Notes: generated by a model not told the origin, from the sequence alone. A stretch of DNA of 64,000 nt from Bacteroidia bacterium (GCA_030425425.1 JAUIAO010000035.1:1-64000), one strand, 5' to 3'; shown: positions 44,847 through 53,910, counted from the stretch's first letter. A program made the numbers and translations.

Positions 44847-47570
44847 TCAATAATCAGCGCTTCTACCACCCTGATCCACTAATTGTCGTAGAAAAGCATT
44901 GAAACCTTCTTCCTCCATCAGGTCTTCCATATTCATATGAAATCTCCATCTCCAATAATGTGTTGGGTTGGCAGGCACATTGATTCGCTCAGCTTCCGGC
45001 TGATCAAATCGCAACGCTCCATCCATTGCCAGTAAATCCTGAATTGGGAAAATGGCCAGCATGCTAGGTGAATGCAGGTGCTGATTGATTACATCATGAG
45101 CTATCCAAGGCTCACAGAAATATGGTGCTGCTCCATCTCTACCCAGTATCTGCTCATAAAAACGCTGGGTCTGCTGATGATCTTCCTGCCACCATTCACG
45201 TAAAGTAGACATATCATGGCTGCCTGTACTAGTCACACTCATGTAAGGAGTATCAGCCGGATGCCAGAATTCCCGATCGTCATTTGGCATGCGCTGAATG
45301 GCTAGACTAAGGATCTGGAGTTCATTCATGACACCAGGTACACTGGCAGGTACCATACCCAAATCTTCTCCACAAATCAACATGTCTGTTGCGTCTTTGA
45401 GCATAGGCAGTTTCTTCATTGCACTGTCTCGCCAGAAATCATTGTGTCGCTTGTAGAAAAAGTGGATGTAGAGGTCATCAATCTTCTGCTTTGTATGATC
45501 ATCCAACTCACCAAAGGAATAAGTGCTATGCAAACCAACTCGTGGGTTGAATGCCTGGCCATCGGACAATGGAGCTTCGAGGAACAAAACTTCTCCAAGC
45601 AACCTATTCAGATTAGTTCTGATCCAATTGTTAAAATCAGCCGTTTCTGGATTCTTCTTATTCAATTCATCAAAATGATTTTTTACTTTTCGCTGGTTAT
45701 CAAAACCTTCCTTGAGTCGATAGTGACCATGCTTATATTCTTCCAGATACTGATCAAAAATCATATCTGCATGATTTCCAAAAATATCATAAATCATGTG
45801 CTGGCGAATGTATGGCGTACACATCCGCTCATAGTCAAATGGGATACCCCATTGATTCATTTCATCAGTATTCACCGGAAGAGCAGGATTAAACCGTCCC
45901 ATAAGACCTTCGGTTTGCTCCCATGGAATCTCCCAGATTCTAAAAAAGCCGAGAATATGGTCTATTCTAAAAACATCAAAGTATTCAGACATTTTCACCA
46001 TTCGGTTTTTCCACCATTGGAAACCGTCCTTTTCCATTTCCTCCCAGTTGTAAGTGGGAAAACCCCAATTCTGACCAGAAATAGAAAAATCATCAGGTGG
46101 AGCTCCGGCCTGTGTGTCCATGTTAAATAGATGAGGCTTTCTCCAGGCATCCACAGAATTTCTATAAATACCGATAGGAATATCTCCTTTTAGAACAACT
46201 CCCTTTTCGCGGGCATACTCTGAGGCTCCTTTCAGCTGCTTATCCAAATGGAACTGGATATAATAATGTACAGCAATATCATCGTAGTGCTTCTTCCTTG
46301 GAGACACTAAGGCTGCCAGTTCTTTATCATTTAGCGACTGATAATCACCCCACTGAGTAAAATCTGGTGTACCAAACAAATCACGCAAATAGCTGAACGC
46401 TGCATACTCTATCAGCCAACTTTCATTTACTTTTAAGAATTCCTTGAATGCTTTACTTTTTAGGAATGTCTCCTTATTTTCATCATAGCTCAGCTTAAAA
46501 AATTTCGATTTCAATTTCATCACTGCCTCATAATCTACCTGAGGAAGTTCGTTGAGTCTGGCCGCTTCAGCATCTATCTGCTTCTGGGTTTTCTTATCCT
46601 TCAGTTTACCAATAGCTTGCATATTGGCGTAAATGGGATGCAGAGCTTGTACTGAGATAGCTGCATATGGATAAGAATCCTGCCATGTATGATTCGCCAC
46701 TGTATCATTAACTGGAAGCACCTGTACCACTTTCATTCCGGTGATTACCGTCCAGTCAACTAGCTTTTTGATATCATTGAATTCTCCAACTCCCGCACTT
46801 TCTCTGGTACGAATGGAGAATACAGGTATTGCAACACCGGCAGTTTTCCATTCACCTACAGGATACCCAAAAAATTCATCTGAGTGTATGATTAATTTTT
46901 TTGAAGACTTGAGGTTATATAAAGGAAAATATCGATTCTCTGTAGACTCCCAGGTTACTACTTTCTTTTCCTTGTGACTATAAATCACAAACTTATATTC
47001 AAAAGGAACTTCATTCTCCGAAACAGGAATATCTACTTTCCAAACAGGAAAATCTTCATCTGTCATCAATACAGCCTTTTTTTCATCCCAATTTCCAAGC
47101 GCTTTGATACTTCCCACAACTCCCATTTGATAATCTTTACCGATTCTTGGAGCTCTGATTTGAAGGCGTACGTAAGATTGATCTTTTTTGTATCTGGTGG
47201 CAGGTTTCTCAGTGACCTCTCTTGAGAAGAATGCTTTCGCAAACGGTGCGGTATATAACGAATTCTGATGAGCACCATGCGGCCTCCAGTAATCCCGTAC
47301 ATGCACACTTTCGAATGTTGGATCCACTACAAAATGTCTTTCTGAACCAAATTCATGAAATGCGGCATGTGTGCCCTCATCTTTCAGAAAATAGTGATAT
47401 TCAAAATCAAAAGATTCTACTTCTAATTCAACTTCCCATTGTTCACCGGATTTTGGAAACATTCGAACAGCTTGCTCATAATCTCCAGCCCCTAATTCCT
47501 TTGCTGATCCGGTTACATAAATATGTTGACCCCATTGGGTCCTATAATCCACTACAAATTTGATCTTCAT
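44847..47570 (-). CDS. malQ: 4-alpha-glucanotransferase, DPE2-like (two CBM20 modules plus GH77)
   Basis: The product has 907 residues. Two starch-binding CBM20 modules (about 1-105 and 128-235, with YVTGSAKELGAGDYEQAV and VVGSIKALGNWDEKKAVLM) precede a GH77 catalytic domain. There the nucleophile motif is FRIDHILGFFRIWEIP, the acid/base motif is LICGEDLGMVP, and TSTGSHDMSTLREWW completes the site. This tandem-CBM20 form matches plant cytosolic DPE2, which transfers glucose between maltose and glycans, rather than compact bacterial MalQ. It is cytoplasmic, with no signal peptide. Its start overlaps the MFS transporter stop by 4 bp, so sugar import and disproportionation are coupled. Confidence 0.92.
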   Translation of the reverse strand: MKIKFVVDYRTQWGQHIYVTGSAKELGAGDYEQAVRMFPKSGEQWEVELEVESFDFEYHYFLKDEGTHAAFHEFGSERHFVVDPTFESVHVRDYWRPHGAHQNSLYTAPFAKAFFSREVTEKPATRYKKDQSYVRLQIRAPRIGKDYQMGVVGSIKALGNWDEKKAVLMTDEDFPVWKVDIPVSENEVPFEYKFVIYSHKEKKVVTWESTENRYFPLYNLKSSKKLIIHSDEFFGYPVGEWKTAGVAIPVFSIRTRESAGVGEFNDIKKLVDWTVITGMKVVQVLPVNDTVANHTWQDSYPYAAISVQALHPIYANMQAIGKLKDKKTQKQIDAEAARLNELPQVDYEAVMKLKSKFFKLSYDENKETFLKSKAFKEFLKVNESWLIEYAAFSYLRDLFGTPDFTQWGDYQSLNDKELAALVSPRKKHYDDIAVHYYIQFHLDKQLKGASEYAREKGVVLKGDIPIGIYRNSVDAWRKPHLFNMDTQAGAPPDDFSISGQNWGFPTYNWEEMEKDGFQWWKNRMVKMSEYFDVFRIDHILGFFRIWEIPWEQTEGLMGRFNPALPVNTDEMNQWGIPFDYERMCTPYIRQHMIYDIFGNHADMIFDQYLEEYKHGHYRLKEGFDNQRKVKNHFDELNKKNPETADFNNWIRTNLNRLLGEVLFLEAPLSDGQAFNPRVGLHSTYSFGELDDHTKQKIDDLYIHFFYKRHNDFWRDSAMKKLPMLKDATDMLICGEDLGMVPASVPGVMNELQILSLAIQRMPNDDREFWHPADTPYMSVTSTGSHDMSTLREWWQEDHQQTQRFYEQILGRDGAAPYFCEPWIAHDVINQHLHSPSMLAIFPIQDLLAMDGALRFDQPEAERINVPANPTHYWRWRFHMNMEDLMEEEGFNAFLRQLVDQGGRSADY

Positions 47571-48901
47571 TCTACTACTTCGTCTTTATCTTCCACAAAA
47601 TTCACCGTAAGGGCGCCGATAATCAAACAAACCCCTGCTATTACTAATGCATATATAGCATTAGAATCAAATACTCTTTTAATCAATGGCCCTCCAAATA
47701 TCCCATTAACGATTTGAGGAATAACAATGAAAAAATTGAAAATTCCCATATAAATCCCCATTTTACCTCCGGGTATGGCTCCAGCCAAAATCGCATAAGG
47801 CATAGAGAGGATACTCGCCCATGCCAAGCCTACAAATACCATAGCTACTAAAGTAACAGTCTGAGAAGGCACTATGTAAATGGACAATAATCCCAGTCCG
47901 CCCAAAGCCAGAGCTATGGCATGTGTACGTTTTCTTCCTATTTTACCAGCGATTATCGGAAGCATAAGCGCGAATAATGCCGATACCGCGTTGTACACAG
48001 TAAACATCACTCCTACCCAGTTTCCGGCATCATTGTATAACTCAGATGAGGTATCATCAATACTGGCTCCATAGACATGCTGTGCAATAGCCGGAGTAGA
48101 AAAAACCCACATGGAGAAAAGTGCAAACCAGCTAAAAAACTGCACTAACCCGAGTTGCTTCATGGTTTTCGGCATAGCTGCAAAGTCTTTAAATATGTCA
48201 AGAATGCTACCTTCTTCGTCGGACTCTTCTCCTCCATTGTACCTTGCATATTCTTCAGGTGGATATTCTTTGGTTTTAGCAAGTGTCCAGAGGATCGTGG
48301 CTATAAATACTACCGCCCCAAAATAGAACGAATAGATCACATTGTCAGGAACCTGTCCTGCTGGTGCTACTTTGGAGATACCTACCCACTCGGCCAACAT
48401 ATATGGCAAAAAAGAACCTACAACCGCCCCAATTCCTATTAATGTAGCTTGTGCGGAAAACCCAAGTGTTCGTTGTTCTGAAGGTAACATGTCACCAACT
48501 AACGCTCTGAAAGGTTCCATAGAAATATTGATGGATGCATCCATGATCATGAGTATACCTGCTCCCACAAACATTGGAGGAATGAAGGCCGCTAAAGAGC
48601 CAGAATTAGGCATGAAGCAAAGTGCGATACTTGCTAAAATAGCCCCGGTAAGAAAATATGGTTTCCTTCTGCCGAGCTTGTTCCAGGTACGATCGCTATA
48701 ATGTCCAATTATAGGCTGAACTATCAAGCCGGTGACCGGGGCAGCCAACCAAAACCAGGACAAGTGCTCCACATCTGCACCAAAATTTTGAAGAATTCTA
48801 CTGGCATTCGCATTTTGAAGTGCAAAGCCAAATTGAATTCCTAAAAATCCCATGCTCATGTTCCAGATCTGGGCAATCGATAAACGAGGTTTACTCTTCA
48901 T
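47567..48901 (-). CDS. MFS (GPH/SLC45-like) sugar transporter
   Basis: From ATG 48901 (MKSKPRLSIAQIWNMS) the product is 444 residues; the frame extends to 48934. About twelve helices are visible. The loop-2 motif GHYSDRTWNKLGRRKPYF is the signature of sucrose/maltose proton symporters of the SLC45/GPH type. A charged linker (GGEESDEEGS) separates the two halves. As the first gene before malQ it probably imports maltose or maltodextrin. A LacI-type operator lies 110 bp upstream (49011-49024). Confidence 0.9.
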   Translation of the reverse strand: MKSKPRLSIAQIWNMSMGFLGIQFGFALQNANASRILQNFGADVEHLSWFWLAAPVTGLIVQPIIGHYSDRTWNKLGRRKPYFLTGAILASIALCFMPNSGSLAAFIPPMFVGAGILMIMDASINISMEPFRALVGDMLPSEQRTLGFSAQATLIGIGAVVGSFLPYMLAEWVGISKVAPAGQVPDNVIYSFYFGAVVFIATILWTLAKTKEYPPEEYARYNGGEESDEEGSILDIFKDFAAMPKTMKQLGLVQFFSWFALFSMWVFSTPAIAQHVYGASIDDTSSELYNDAGNWVGVMFTVYNAVSALFALMLPIIAGKIGRKRTHAIALALGGLGLLSIYIVPSQTVTLVAMVFVGLAWASILSMPYAILAGAIPGGKMGIYMGIFNFFIVIPQIVNGIFGGPLIKRVFDSNAIYALVIAGVCLIIGALTVNFVEDKDEVVE

Positions 48902-49010
48902 GTTGTTAAAACTTTTTTTTGACTTTTTTCTCAAACAGGTTGTCGATGAGAGTATTTGATAACAATTGCGTAAAATTCGGTGAATAAATCTTCATCCTGA
49001 CGCAATGCAA

Positions 49011-49024
49011 TACAAACGATTGCA
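49011..49024. promoter_or_regulatory. LacI-type operator near the MFS-malQ promoter
   Basis: TACAAACGATTGCA reads TGCAATCGTTTGTA on the other strand, differing from the distal pectinesterase site at two positions. It is on the transporter side of the divergent region. Confidence 0.6.
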
Positions 49025-49199
49025 ACTCACCTATTCCCCAAAAACACTGCTTAATTGCTAAAAAACAGCGTTTTATCAGGGATGAAAATATAAAATCCAG
49101 AATTAAAATGATGATAAAATGAAATTTATTAAATAGATCGATTTTCTGTCAGACTATTATTTGAGTCATACACCCAGACCAAACTTTCAATTTAAATAA

Positions 49200-49213
49200 T
49201 GGATTCGATTGCA
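49200..49213. promoter_or_regulatory. LacI-type operator near the aldolase promoter
   Basis: TGGATTCGATTGCA reads TGCAATCGAATCCA on the other strand. One arm is perfect and the other degenerate. It lies 25 bp upstream of the -7 box of fbaA. Confidence 0.5.
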
Positions 49214-49238
49214 TCTACCATAAAGTAGAAATAGCTTT

Positions 49239-49246
49239 TATATTTG
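49239..49246 (+). promoter_or_regulatory. Bacteroidota-type -7 box of fbaA
   Basis: TATATTTG fits the TAnnTTTG consensus of the primary sigma factor in this phylum and lies 35 bp before the fbaA start. A matching -33 TTG at the ideal spacing is not present. Confidence 0.5.
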
Positions 49247-49281
49247 CCTCAAATCTTAAATCGGAACTAAAATTTTTAATT

Positions 49282-50346
49282 ATGAAATTTAGACCAGGGG
49301 TACTAACCGGACAAGAGGCTACTGACCTGCTTAACTATGCAAATGAAAAAGGTTTTGCATTACCGGCTGTAAATACTATCGGTACAAACACAATCAACGC
49401 GGCACTGGAAACTGCAAGAGATGTAAATTCTCCCATCATCGTTCAGTTTTCAAATGGTGGTGCAGCGTTTATTGCTGGTAAAGGTTACAGTAATGATGGC
49501 CAGCAGGCATCAGTAATCGGTGCTGTATCAGGAGCTCAGCACGTTCATTTAATGGCCGAAAAATACGGCGTTCCTGTAATTCTTCATACAGATCATGCTG
49601 CAAGAAAGTTACTCCCTTGGATCGACGGTTTGTTGGATGCCAATGAAGCTCATTTCGAAAAAACGGGTTCTCCACTTTTCAGCTCTCACATGATAGATCT
49701 TTCTGAAGAGCCATTAGAAGAAAACATCGGAACTTGTTTGAAATACTTCGAAAGAATGGCCAAAATGGGTATGACTTTGGAGATTGAGCTAGGTGTGACT
49801 GGTGGCGAAGAAGATGGTGTGGATAACACAGATATTGACAACAGTCGTCTTTACACTCAACCTGAAGAGGTGGCATATTGCTACGAAGAATTGAGCAAAA
49901 TCAGCCCTAATTTCACCATAGCTGCGGCATTCGGTAACGTACATGGAGTATACAAGCCAGGGAACGTAAAATTGACTCCTGAAATCTTGAAGAATTCTCA
50001 GGAATTCATCACTGAAAAATATGGTACTGGCAAAAACCCGGTAAACTTCGTATTCCACGGAGGTTCTGGATCTTCAAGAGAAGAAATCAGAGAAGCAGTT
50101 TCTTACGGTGCTGTGAAAATGAACATTGATACTGATACACAGTGGGCATTCTGGGATGGTATCAAAAATTACTATCAGGCTAAGGAGGGATACCTGCAAG
50201 CACAAATCGGTAATCCGGAAGGCGACGATGTACCAAACAAAAAACAGTACGATCCAAGAGTATGGTTAAGAGAAGCAGAGAAATCATTCGTAGAAAGGTT
50301 GAAGGTTTCTTTCGAGGATTTGAACAATATCAACACCAATGCTTAA
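49282..50346 (+). CDS. fbaA: Fructose-bisphosphate aldolase, class II
   Basis: The product has 354 residues. This zinc-dependent aldolase interconverts fructose-1,6-bisphosphate with glyceraldehyde-3-phosphate and dihydroxyacetone phosphate. Metal and substrate residues are visible in VILHTDHAARK (catalytic Asp and Zn His), the LEIELGVTGGEEDG loop, GNVHGVYKPGN and the phosphate-binding VFHGGSGSS, then MNIDTDTQWAF. Length matches the E. coli-type (class IIa) enzyme. Its promoter region carries a LacI-type operator, unusual for a central glycolytic gene and shared with the MFS-malQ operon. Confidence 0.95.
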   Translation: MKFRPGVLTGQEATDLLNYANEKGFALPAVNTIGTNTINAALETARDVNSPIIVQFSNGGAAFIAGKGYSNDGQQASVIGAVSGAQHVHLMAEKYGVPVILHTDHAARKLLPWIDGLLDANEAHFEKTGSPLFSSHMIDLSEEPLEENIGTCLKYFERMAKMGMTLEIELGVTGGEEDGVDNTDIDNSRLYTQPEEVAYCYEELSKISPNFTIAAAFGNVHGVYKPGNVKLTPEILKNSQEFITEKYGTGKNPVNFVFHGGSGSSREEIREAVSYGAVKMNIDTDTQWAFWDGIKNYYQAKEGYLQAQIGNPEGDDVPNKKQYDPRVWLREAEKSFVERLKVSFEDLNNINTNA

Positions 50347-50419
50347 TTGTTTTTGATTGAAAATTTATAAAAGTTTCATTTCACCTTTGCAAACGTGTGA
50401 AATGAATTAAAACACAGAT

Positions 50420-50454
50420 AAAAGCCTTTTCGGGAAGTTCCGGAAAGGCTTTTT
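50420..50454 (+). terminator. Intrinsic terminator of fbaA
   Basis: AAAAGCCTTTTCGG and CCGGAAAGGCTTTT pair over 14 bp with one G-U pair and loop GAAGTT. The downstream arm itself supplies the T-run. Confidence 0.85.
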
Positions 50455-50556
50455 CATGAATACACCATTTTTCCACCTTGCAAAAACACTCTATTTTAGT
50501 CGGGAAAGTGTTGGTCATTTTGGTCCAACCAGTATAAAGAAGTAATCCCCAAAAAA

Positions 50557-52365
50557 ATGAAAAAACCAATAGTTCTGCTGAGCCTGCTCTCGGTGCTTTT
50601 GGCCTGCAACCCAAAAACTACTGAACAAAAAAATAGTGAACCGATGAAGCCAGAAAACCAAAGAATGGTCTTGTACCAGATGTTTACGCGATTATTTGGC
50701 AATACCAACACGACCAATAAGCCTTGGGGAACGATTGAGGAGAATGGTGTTGGTAAGTTCAACGACATTAGCCCCAAAGCGCTTGAAGAACTAAATAACA
50801 TGGGGTTCACACATATCTGGTACACTGGAGTAATTGAGCATGCGGTATTGACCGATTATACAGAATATAGAATTCCTCTTAATGATGCAGATGTAGTGAA
50901 AGGTCGTGCCGGGTCCCCTTACGCGATCAAAGACTACTATGATGTTAATCCTGATCTGGCTGTTTCAGTAGAAGATAGAATCAAAGAATTTGAAGCATTG
51001 GTGATCAGAACACATGATGCGGGCATGAAAGTACTCATTGATTTTGTGCCAAATCACGTAGCTCGTGAATATCAATCAGACATGAAACCGGCAGGAGTTT
51101 TTGACTTTGGGGAAGACGATGATCCGACAAAAGGTTTTGACGCGAATAACAACTTCTATTACATACTCGGCGAACCTTTTCAGGTTCCTGCAGATTACAA
51201 TTCTCTAGGCGACAATGATTTCCCGACTAAAGATGGCAAGTTTGATGAAAATCCAGCTAAGGCAACTGGAAATGATGTTTTCAGTGCTACTCCTTCAGTA
51301 AATGACTGGTTTGAAACTGTGAAACTCAATTATGGAGTTGACTACTTAAATAACCGAACGAAGCATTTCGAAGTGATTCCAGACACATGGAATAAAATGA
51401 AACACATCCTACTCTACTGGGCAGCCAAAGATGTGGACGGATTCCGCTGTGATATGGCAGAAATGGTGCCAGTGGAGTTTTGGGAATGGGTGATCAAAGA
51501 AGTGAAAGCACAATATCCTGACATCACTTTTACAGCTGAGATTTACAATCCCGATGCTTATAGAGATTACATTTTCACTGGTGGGTTTGACTATCTGTAC
51601 GACAAAGTAGAAATGTATGATACACTGAAACATATTATTCAGCATACAAATTCTACAGATGGAATCACGGGCATCTGGCAAAGACAAGACGGTATTGGAC
51701 CGAATATGTTGCGATTCCTGGAAAACCACGATGAGCAGCGCATTGCTTCCCCGGATTTTGCGGGAGATATGTGGAAGGGCATCCCAATGATGGCTGCTAC
51801 AGCATTCCTACATACCGGACCAGTGATGATGTATTTTGGACAAGAAGTAGGTGAATCTGGAAAAGGCGAATCTGGATTTGCTGGCGATGATGGCAGGACG
51901 ACCATTTTTGATTACTGGAGTGTACCTGAACATGTGAAATGGGTGAATGAAGGACAATTTGATGGTGGACTATTATCAGATGAGCAAAAGCAACTGAGAC
52001 AAGCGTATATCGACATCCTGAAAGCGACGAATGAGCAGGAAGCTATCAGAGAGGGACAATTCTACGACCTGCATTACTACAACAGAAACGAGCAATACAC
52101 GGGCTATTCTGACAAAGTATATGCGTTTGTTCGTCATACAGAAAATCAGGTATTGTTGATTGTCATCAACTTTTCTGAAAAAGCTCAAATGGCCAGAATC
52201 AAAGCTCCAGAAGCGGCATGGGTGACGTTTGGTTTCGAAGGAAAAGAAACTGCTCAGATAGATGAAAAAACCGTCACACTGAAATCCACTTTTGATTATG
52301 ATCAGGAAAGTGATTTGGTGGTTGAGGTGGAGCCGATGAGTTATCAGGTGATGAAGGTAGAGTAA
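50557..52365 (+). CDS. GH13 alpha-amylase-family lipoprotein
   Basis: The product has 602 residues. The lipobox SVLLAC (Cys near 17) anchors it to a membrane. GH13 regions are in order: DFVPNH (region I), GFRCDMAEM (region II, nucleophile Asp), FTAEIYN (region III, acid/base Glu) and FLENHDEQR (region IV). A C-terminal beta domain ends the protein. It should cut alpha-1,4-glucans outside the cytoplasm, feeding the MFS transporter and MalQ encoded nearby. A terminator separates it from fbaA, so it has its own promoter. No LacI-type TGCAATCG site was seen before it. Confidence 0.92.
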   Translation: MKKPIVLLSLLSVLLACNPKTTEQKNSEPMKPENQRMVLYQMFTRLFGNTNTTNKPWGTIEENGVGKFNDISPKALEELNNMGFTHIWYTGVIEHAVLTDYTEYRIPLNDADVVKGRAGSPYAIKDYYDVNPDLAVSVEDRIKEFEALVIRTHDAGMKVLIDFVPNHVAREYQSDMKPAGVFDFGEDDDPTKGFDANNNFYYILGEPFQVPADYNSLGDNDFPTKDGKFDENPAKATGNDVFSATPSVNDWFETVKLNYGVDYLNNRTKHFEVIPDTWNKMKHILLYWAAKDVDGFRCDMAEMVPVEFWEWVIKEVKAQYPDITFTAEIYNPDAYRDYIFTGGFDYLYDKVEMYDTLKHIIQHTNSTDGITGIWQRQDGIGPNMLRFLENHDEQRIASPDFAGDMWKGIPMMAATAFLHTGPVMMYFGQEVGESGKGESGFAGDDGRTTIFDYWSVPEHVKWVNEGQFDGGLLSDEQKQLRQAYIDILKATNEQEAIREGQFYDLHYYNRNEQYTGYSDKVYAFVRHTENQVLLIVINFSEKAQMARIKAPEAAWVTFGFEGKETAQIDEKTVTLKSTFDYDQESDLVVEVEPMSYQVMKVE

Positions 52366-52520
52366 AATCTGGCGCAAGTTTGCATTTCGTACCAATTGAT
52401 AATTTGAAGTCATAGACTTCCACAAAATTTGGTTTGTTCCAATCAAAACAATCCGCATTTTTCCTTGTTCCAGAGTGTTGAAATAACTTCGAATTCTCTT
52501 AATCAATTTTAAAAGCAATT

Positions 52521-53003
52521 ATGAGATCACAGTTGATAACACCGGAGGGAATGGAGCGGCTCAAGGATGAACTCAATCATCTATGGAGCGTAGAACGAAA
52601 GGAAACGACCAAAAAAGTAGCCTGGGCAGCCAGTCTGGGTGACCGCTCTGAAAATGCAGACTATCACTACAACAAAAAACGTCTCCGCGAAATTGATAAG
52701 CGCCTCCTCTATTTACGGAAGTGTATCGATAATTTCAAAGTGATTGACTATCATCCTAATCAGGAAGGGAAAGTGAATTTTGGGGCGTGGGTGGAGATCG
52801 AAAATACGCAGCGTAAACTGAAAAAGCGATTGAGAATCGTAGGCTATGAAGAGCTCATCGGTAATAAAGATTACATCTCTATGGACTCTCCTATGGCACA
52901 AGCTCTACTTCACAAAACAGTCGGTGAAGAGGTGATAGTTGAGACCAAAATCGGAAAAATCCATTGGCGGATTAACGCGATAGAATACGACAAATCAAAA
53001 TAA
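52521..53003 (+). CDS. greB: Transcription elongation factor GreB
   Basis: The product has 160 residues. The N-terminal coiled coil contains the catalytic acidic tip GDRSENADYHYNKKRLREID, which activates RNA polymerase to cleave backtracked RNA. GreB rather than GreA is indicated by that wording and the basic patch (KKRLREIDKRLLYLRK). The C-terminal FKBP-like domain ends HWRINAIEYDK. It is a single gene. Confidence 0.94.
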   Translation: MRSQLITPEGMERLKDELNHLWSVERKETTKKVAWAASLGDRSENADYHYNKKRLREIDKRLLYLRKCIDNFKVIDYHPNQEGKVNFGAWVEIENTQRKLKKRLRIVGYEELIGNKDYISMDSPMAQALLHKTVGEEVIVETKIGKIHWRINAIEYDKSK

Positions 53004-53056
53004 CATCAACCCTCTAGCAGTCACTTTTTTGAATATAAAGAGTTTATTGCCCCATC

Positions 53057-53093
53057 ATTAAAATTGATTATTATGTGCATAATAAATTTTAAT
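53057..53093. repeat. Long AT-rich inverted repeat
   Basis: The outer arms ATTAAAAT/ATTTTAAT and inner arms TTATTATG/CATAATAA surround the dinucleotide TG, with a 3-base bulge (TGA) on the left arm. In all 16 bp are paired. It lies 54 bp after greB, upstream of a small-protein gene. It could be an operator, a cruciform or an RNA structure. Confidence 0.55.
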
Positions 53094-53228
53094 ATCACAT
53101 TTATAAAGTCTGTTTCTGTTCTATTAAGCCACTTTTAATGATTTCCAAAATTGTTTCAAGAATAATCACTTGAAACCAGTGAAATAGCTATGACGTTCTT
53201 TTAAAGTGATTATTAGAAAAGCTCATAT

Positions 53229-53534
53229 ATGGAGAAAGTAAGCATATATTCAACAAACATTCTGATAAAGGCAGCAATGCTTTGCTTGATAACCTTGATT
53301 TGCTTGTCTCCAGCTATCGCCTCAGAAACCACTAATGAACTTACTGATCATCAGGAAGAAAAGCAAATTTCTTACGAGTGGGTTAAGACCATCAATAAAA
53401 GAGTGGTATTGGCTAAGCCAGAATTGGAAACCAGCATTCAATTTCCTGAGATCAACTTCCAGTATAAACCTGCCCAATTTCACTGCCCAAATAAGCTCTA
53501 TTTGTTGCACTGTGATCTTAGGTACTATGAATAA
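53229..53534 (+). CDS. Small secreted protein of unknown function
   Basis: The product has 101 residues. A long signal peptide (about 1-31, ending AIASE) is followed by a mature part of about 70 residues with no recognised domain. Two Cys near the end (FHCPNKLYLLHC) could form a disulfide. It lies 53 bp before another small orphan gene in the same direction, perhaps in the same transcript. Confidence 0.5.
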   Translation: MEKVSIYSTNILIKAAMLCLITLICLSPAIASETTNELTDHQEEKQISYEWVKTINKRVVLAKPELETSIQFPEINFQYKPAQFHCPNKLYLLHCDLRYYE

Positions 53535-53587
53535 TCGTATTAATTGACAATTCTAAACATTCAATTAATTAACGAAAATTCATAAAA

Positions 53588-53875
53588 ATGCTTTTAAATC
53601 ATATCAATCAGGGTCGTCAGGAAGACCAAAATCAACTCTTTATCTCTCGCAAAAAAGCTCAAAGAAGAGATGAAGCAAAACATCTTATGAACGAACTTAA
53701 AAGAGCTGTTCAACTTGGCAACACTTTCGGTGAGACGGTTGAGTTTCACTTTAAGGACAAAGATGGAATTCCTCAGAAAACAGAAGAAATTGTTCAGACT
53801 GTCACAGCCAAATACGTGATCTTTCGTGGAGGAAATATGTTACCACTTGAGCGAATTACAAGAATAATTGTGTAA
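53588..53875 (+). CDS. Small basic protein of unknown function
   Basis: The product has 95 residues and is soluble. A charged N-terminal helix (FISRKKAQRRDEAKHLMNELKRAVQLG) is followed by a beta-rich half (TVEFHFKDKDGIPQKTEEIVQTVTAKYVIFRGGNMLPLERI). The second half looks like a small SH3-like or OB-like barrel, but I cannot name it. A hairpin follows the stop. Confidence 0.55.
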   Translation: MLLNHINQGRQEDQNQLFISRKKAQRRDEAKHLMNELKRAVQLGNTFGETVEFHFKDKDGIPQKTEEIVQTVTAKYVIFRGGNMLPLERITRIIV

Positions 53876-53884
53876 TTACAAACT

Positions 53885-53910
53885 GGGCTATTTCAAGTAT
53901 GAAATAGCCC
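53885..53910 (+). terminator. Hairpin, probable terminator
   Basis: The perfect 10-bp stem GGGCTATTTC/GAAATAGCCC with loop AAGTAT lies just after the gene ending at 53875. No T-run follows, so termination is inferred from position and stability. Confidence 0.55.

Larger units (their letters stand above)
48902..49281. promoter_or_regulatory. Shared divergent control region of MFS-malQ and fbaA
   Basis: This gene-free region of about 380 bp carries two LacI-type operators (49011-49024 and 49200-49213, centres 189 bp apart). It also carries a plus-strand -7 box TATATTTG at 49239-49246, upstream of the aldolase. Confidence 0.7.

Noticed and set aside
45444-46130. 228-codon plus-strand frame opposite malQ
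   Set aside because: It is antisense to the conserved GH77 core; the long frame reflects codon bias of the real gene on the minus strand.
51976-52518. 180-codon minus-strand frame opposite the GH13 lipoprotein
   Set aside because: It overlaps the C-terminal coding part of a clear GH13 gene and its peptide shows no domain or signal.
53588-53875. Antitoxin gene for a toxin at 53229
   Set aside because: Neither product shows toxin or antitoxin motifs and the upstream product is secreted, which does not fit a classical type II pair.
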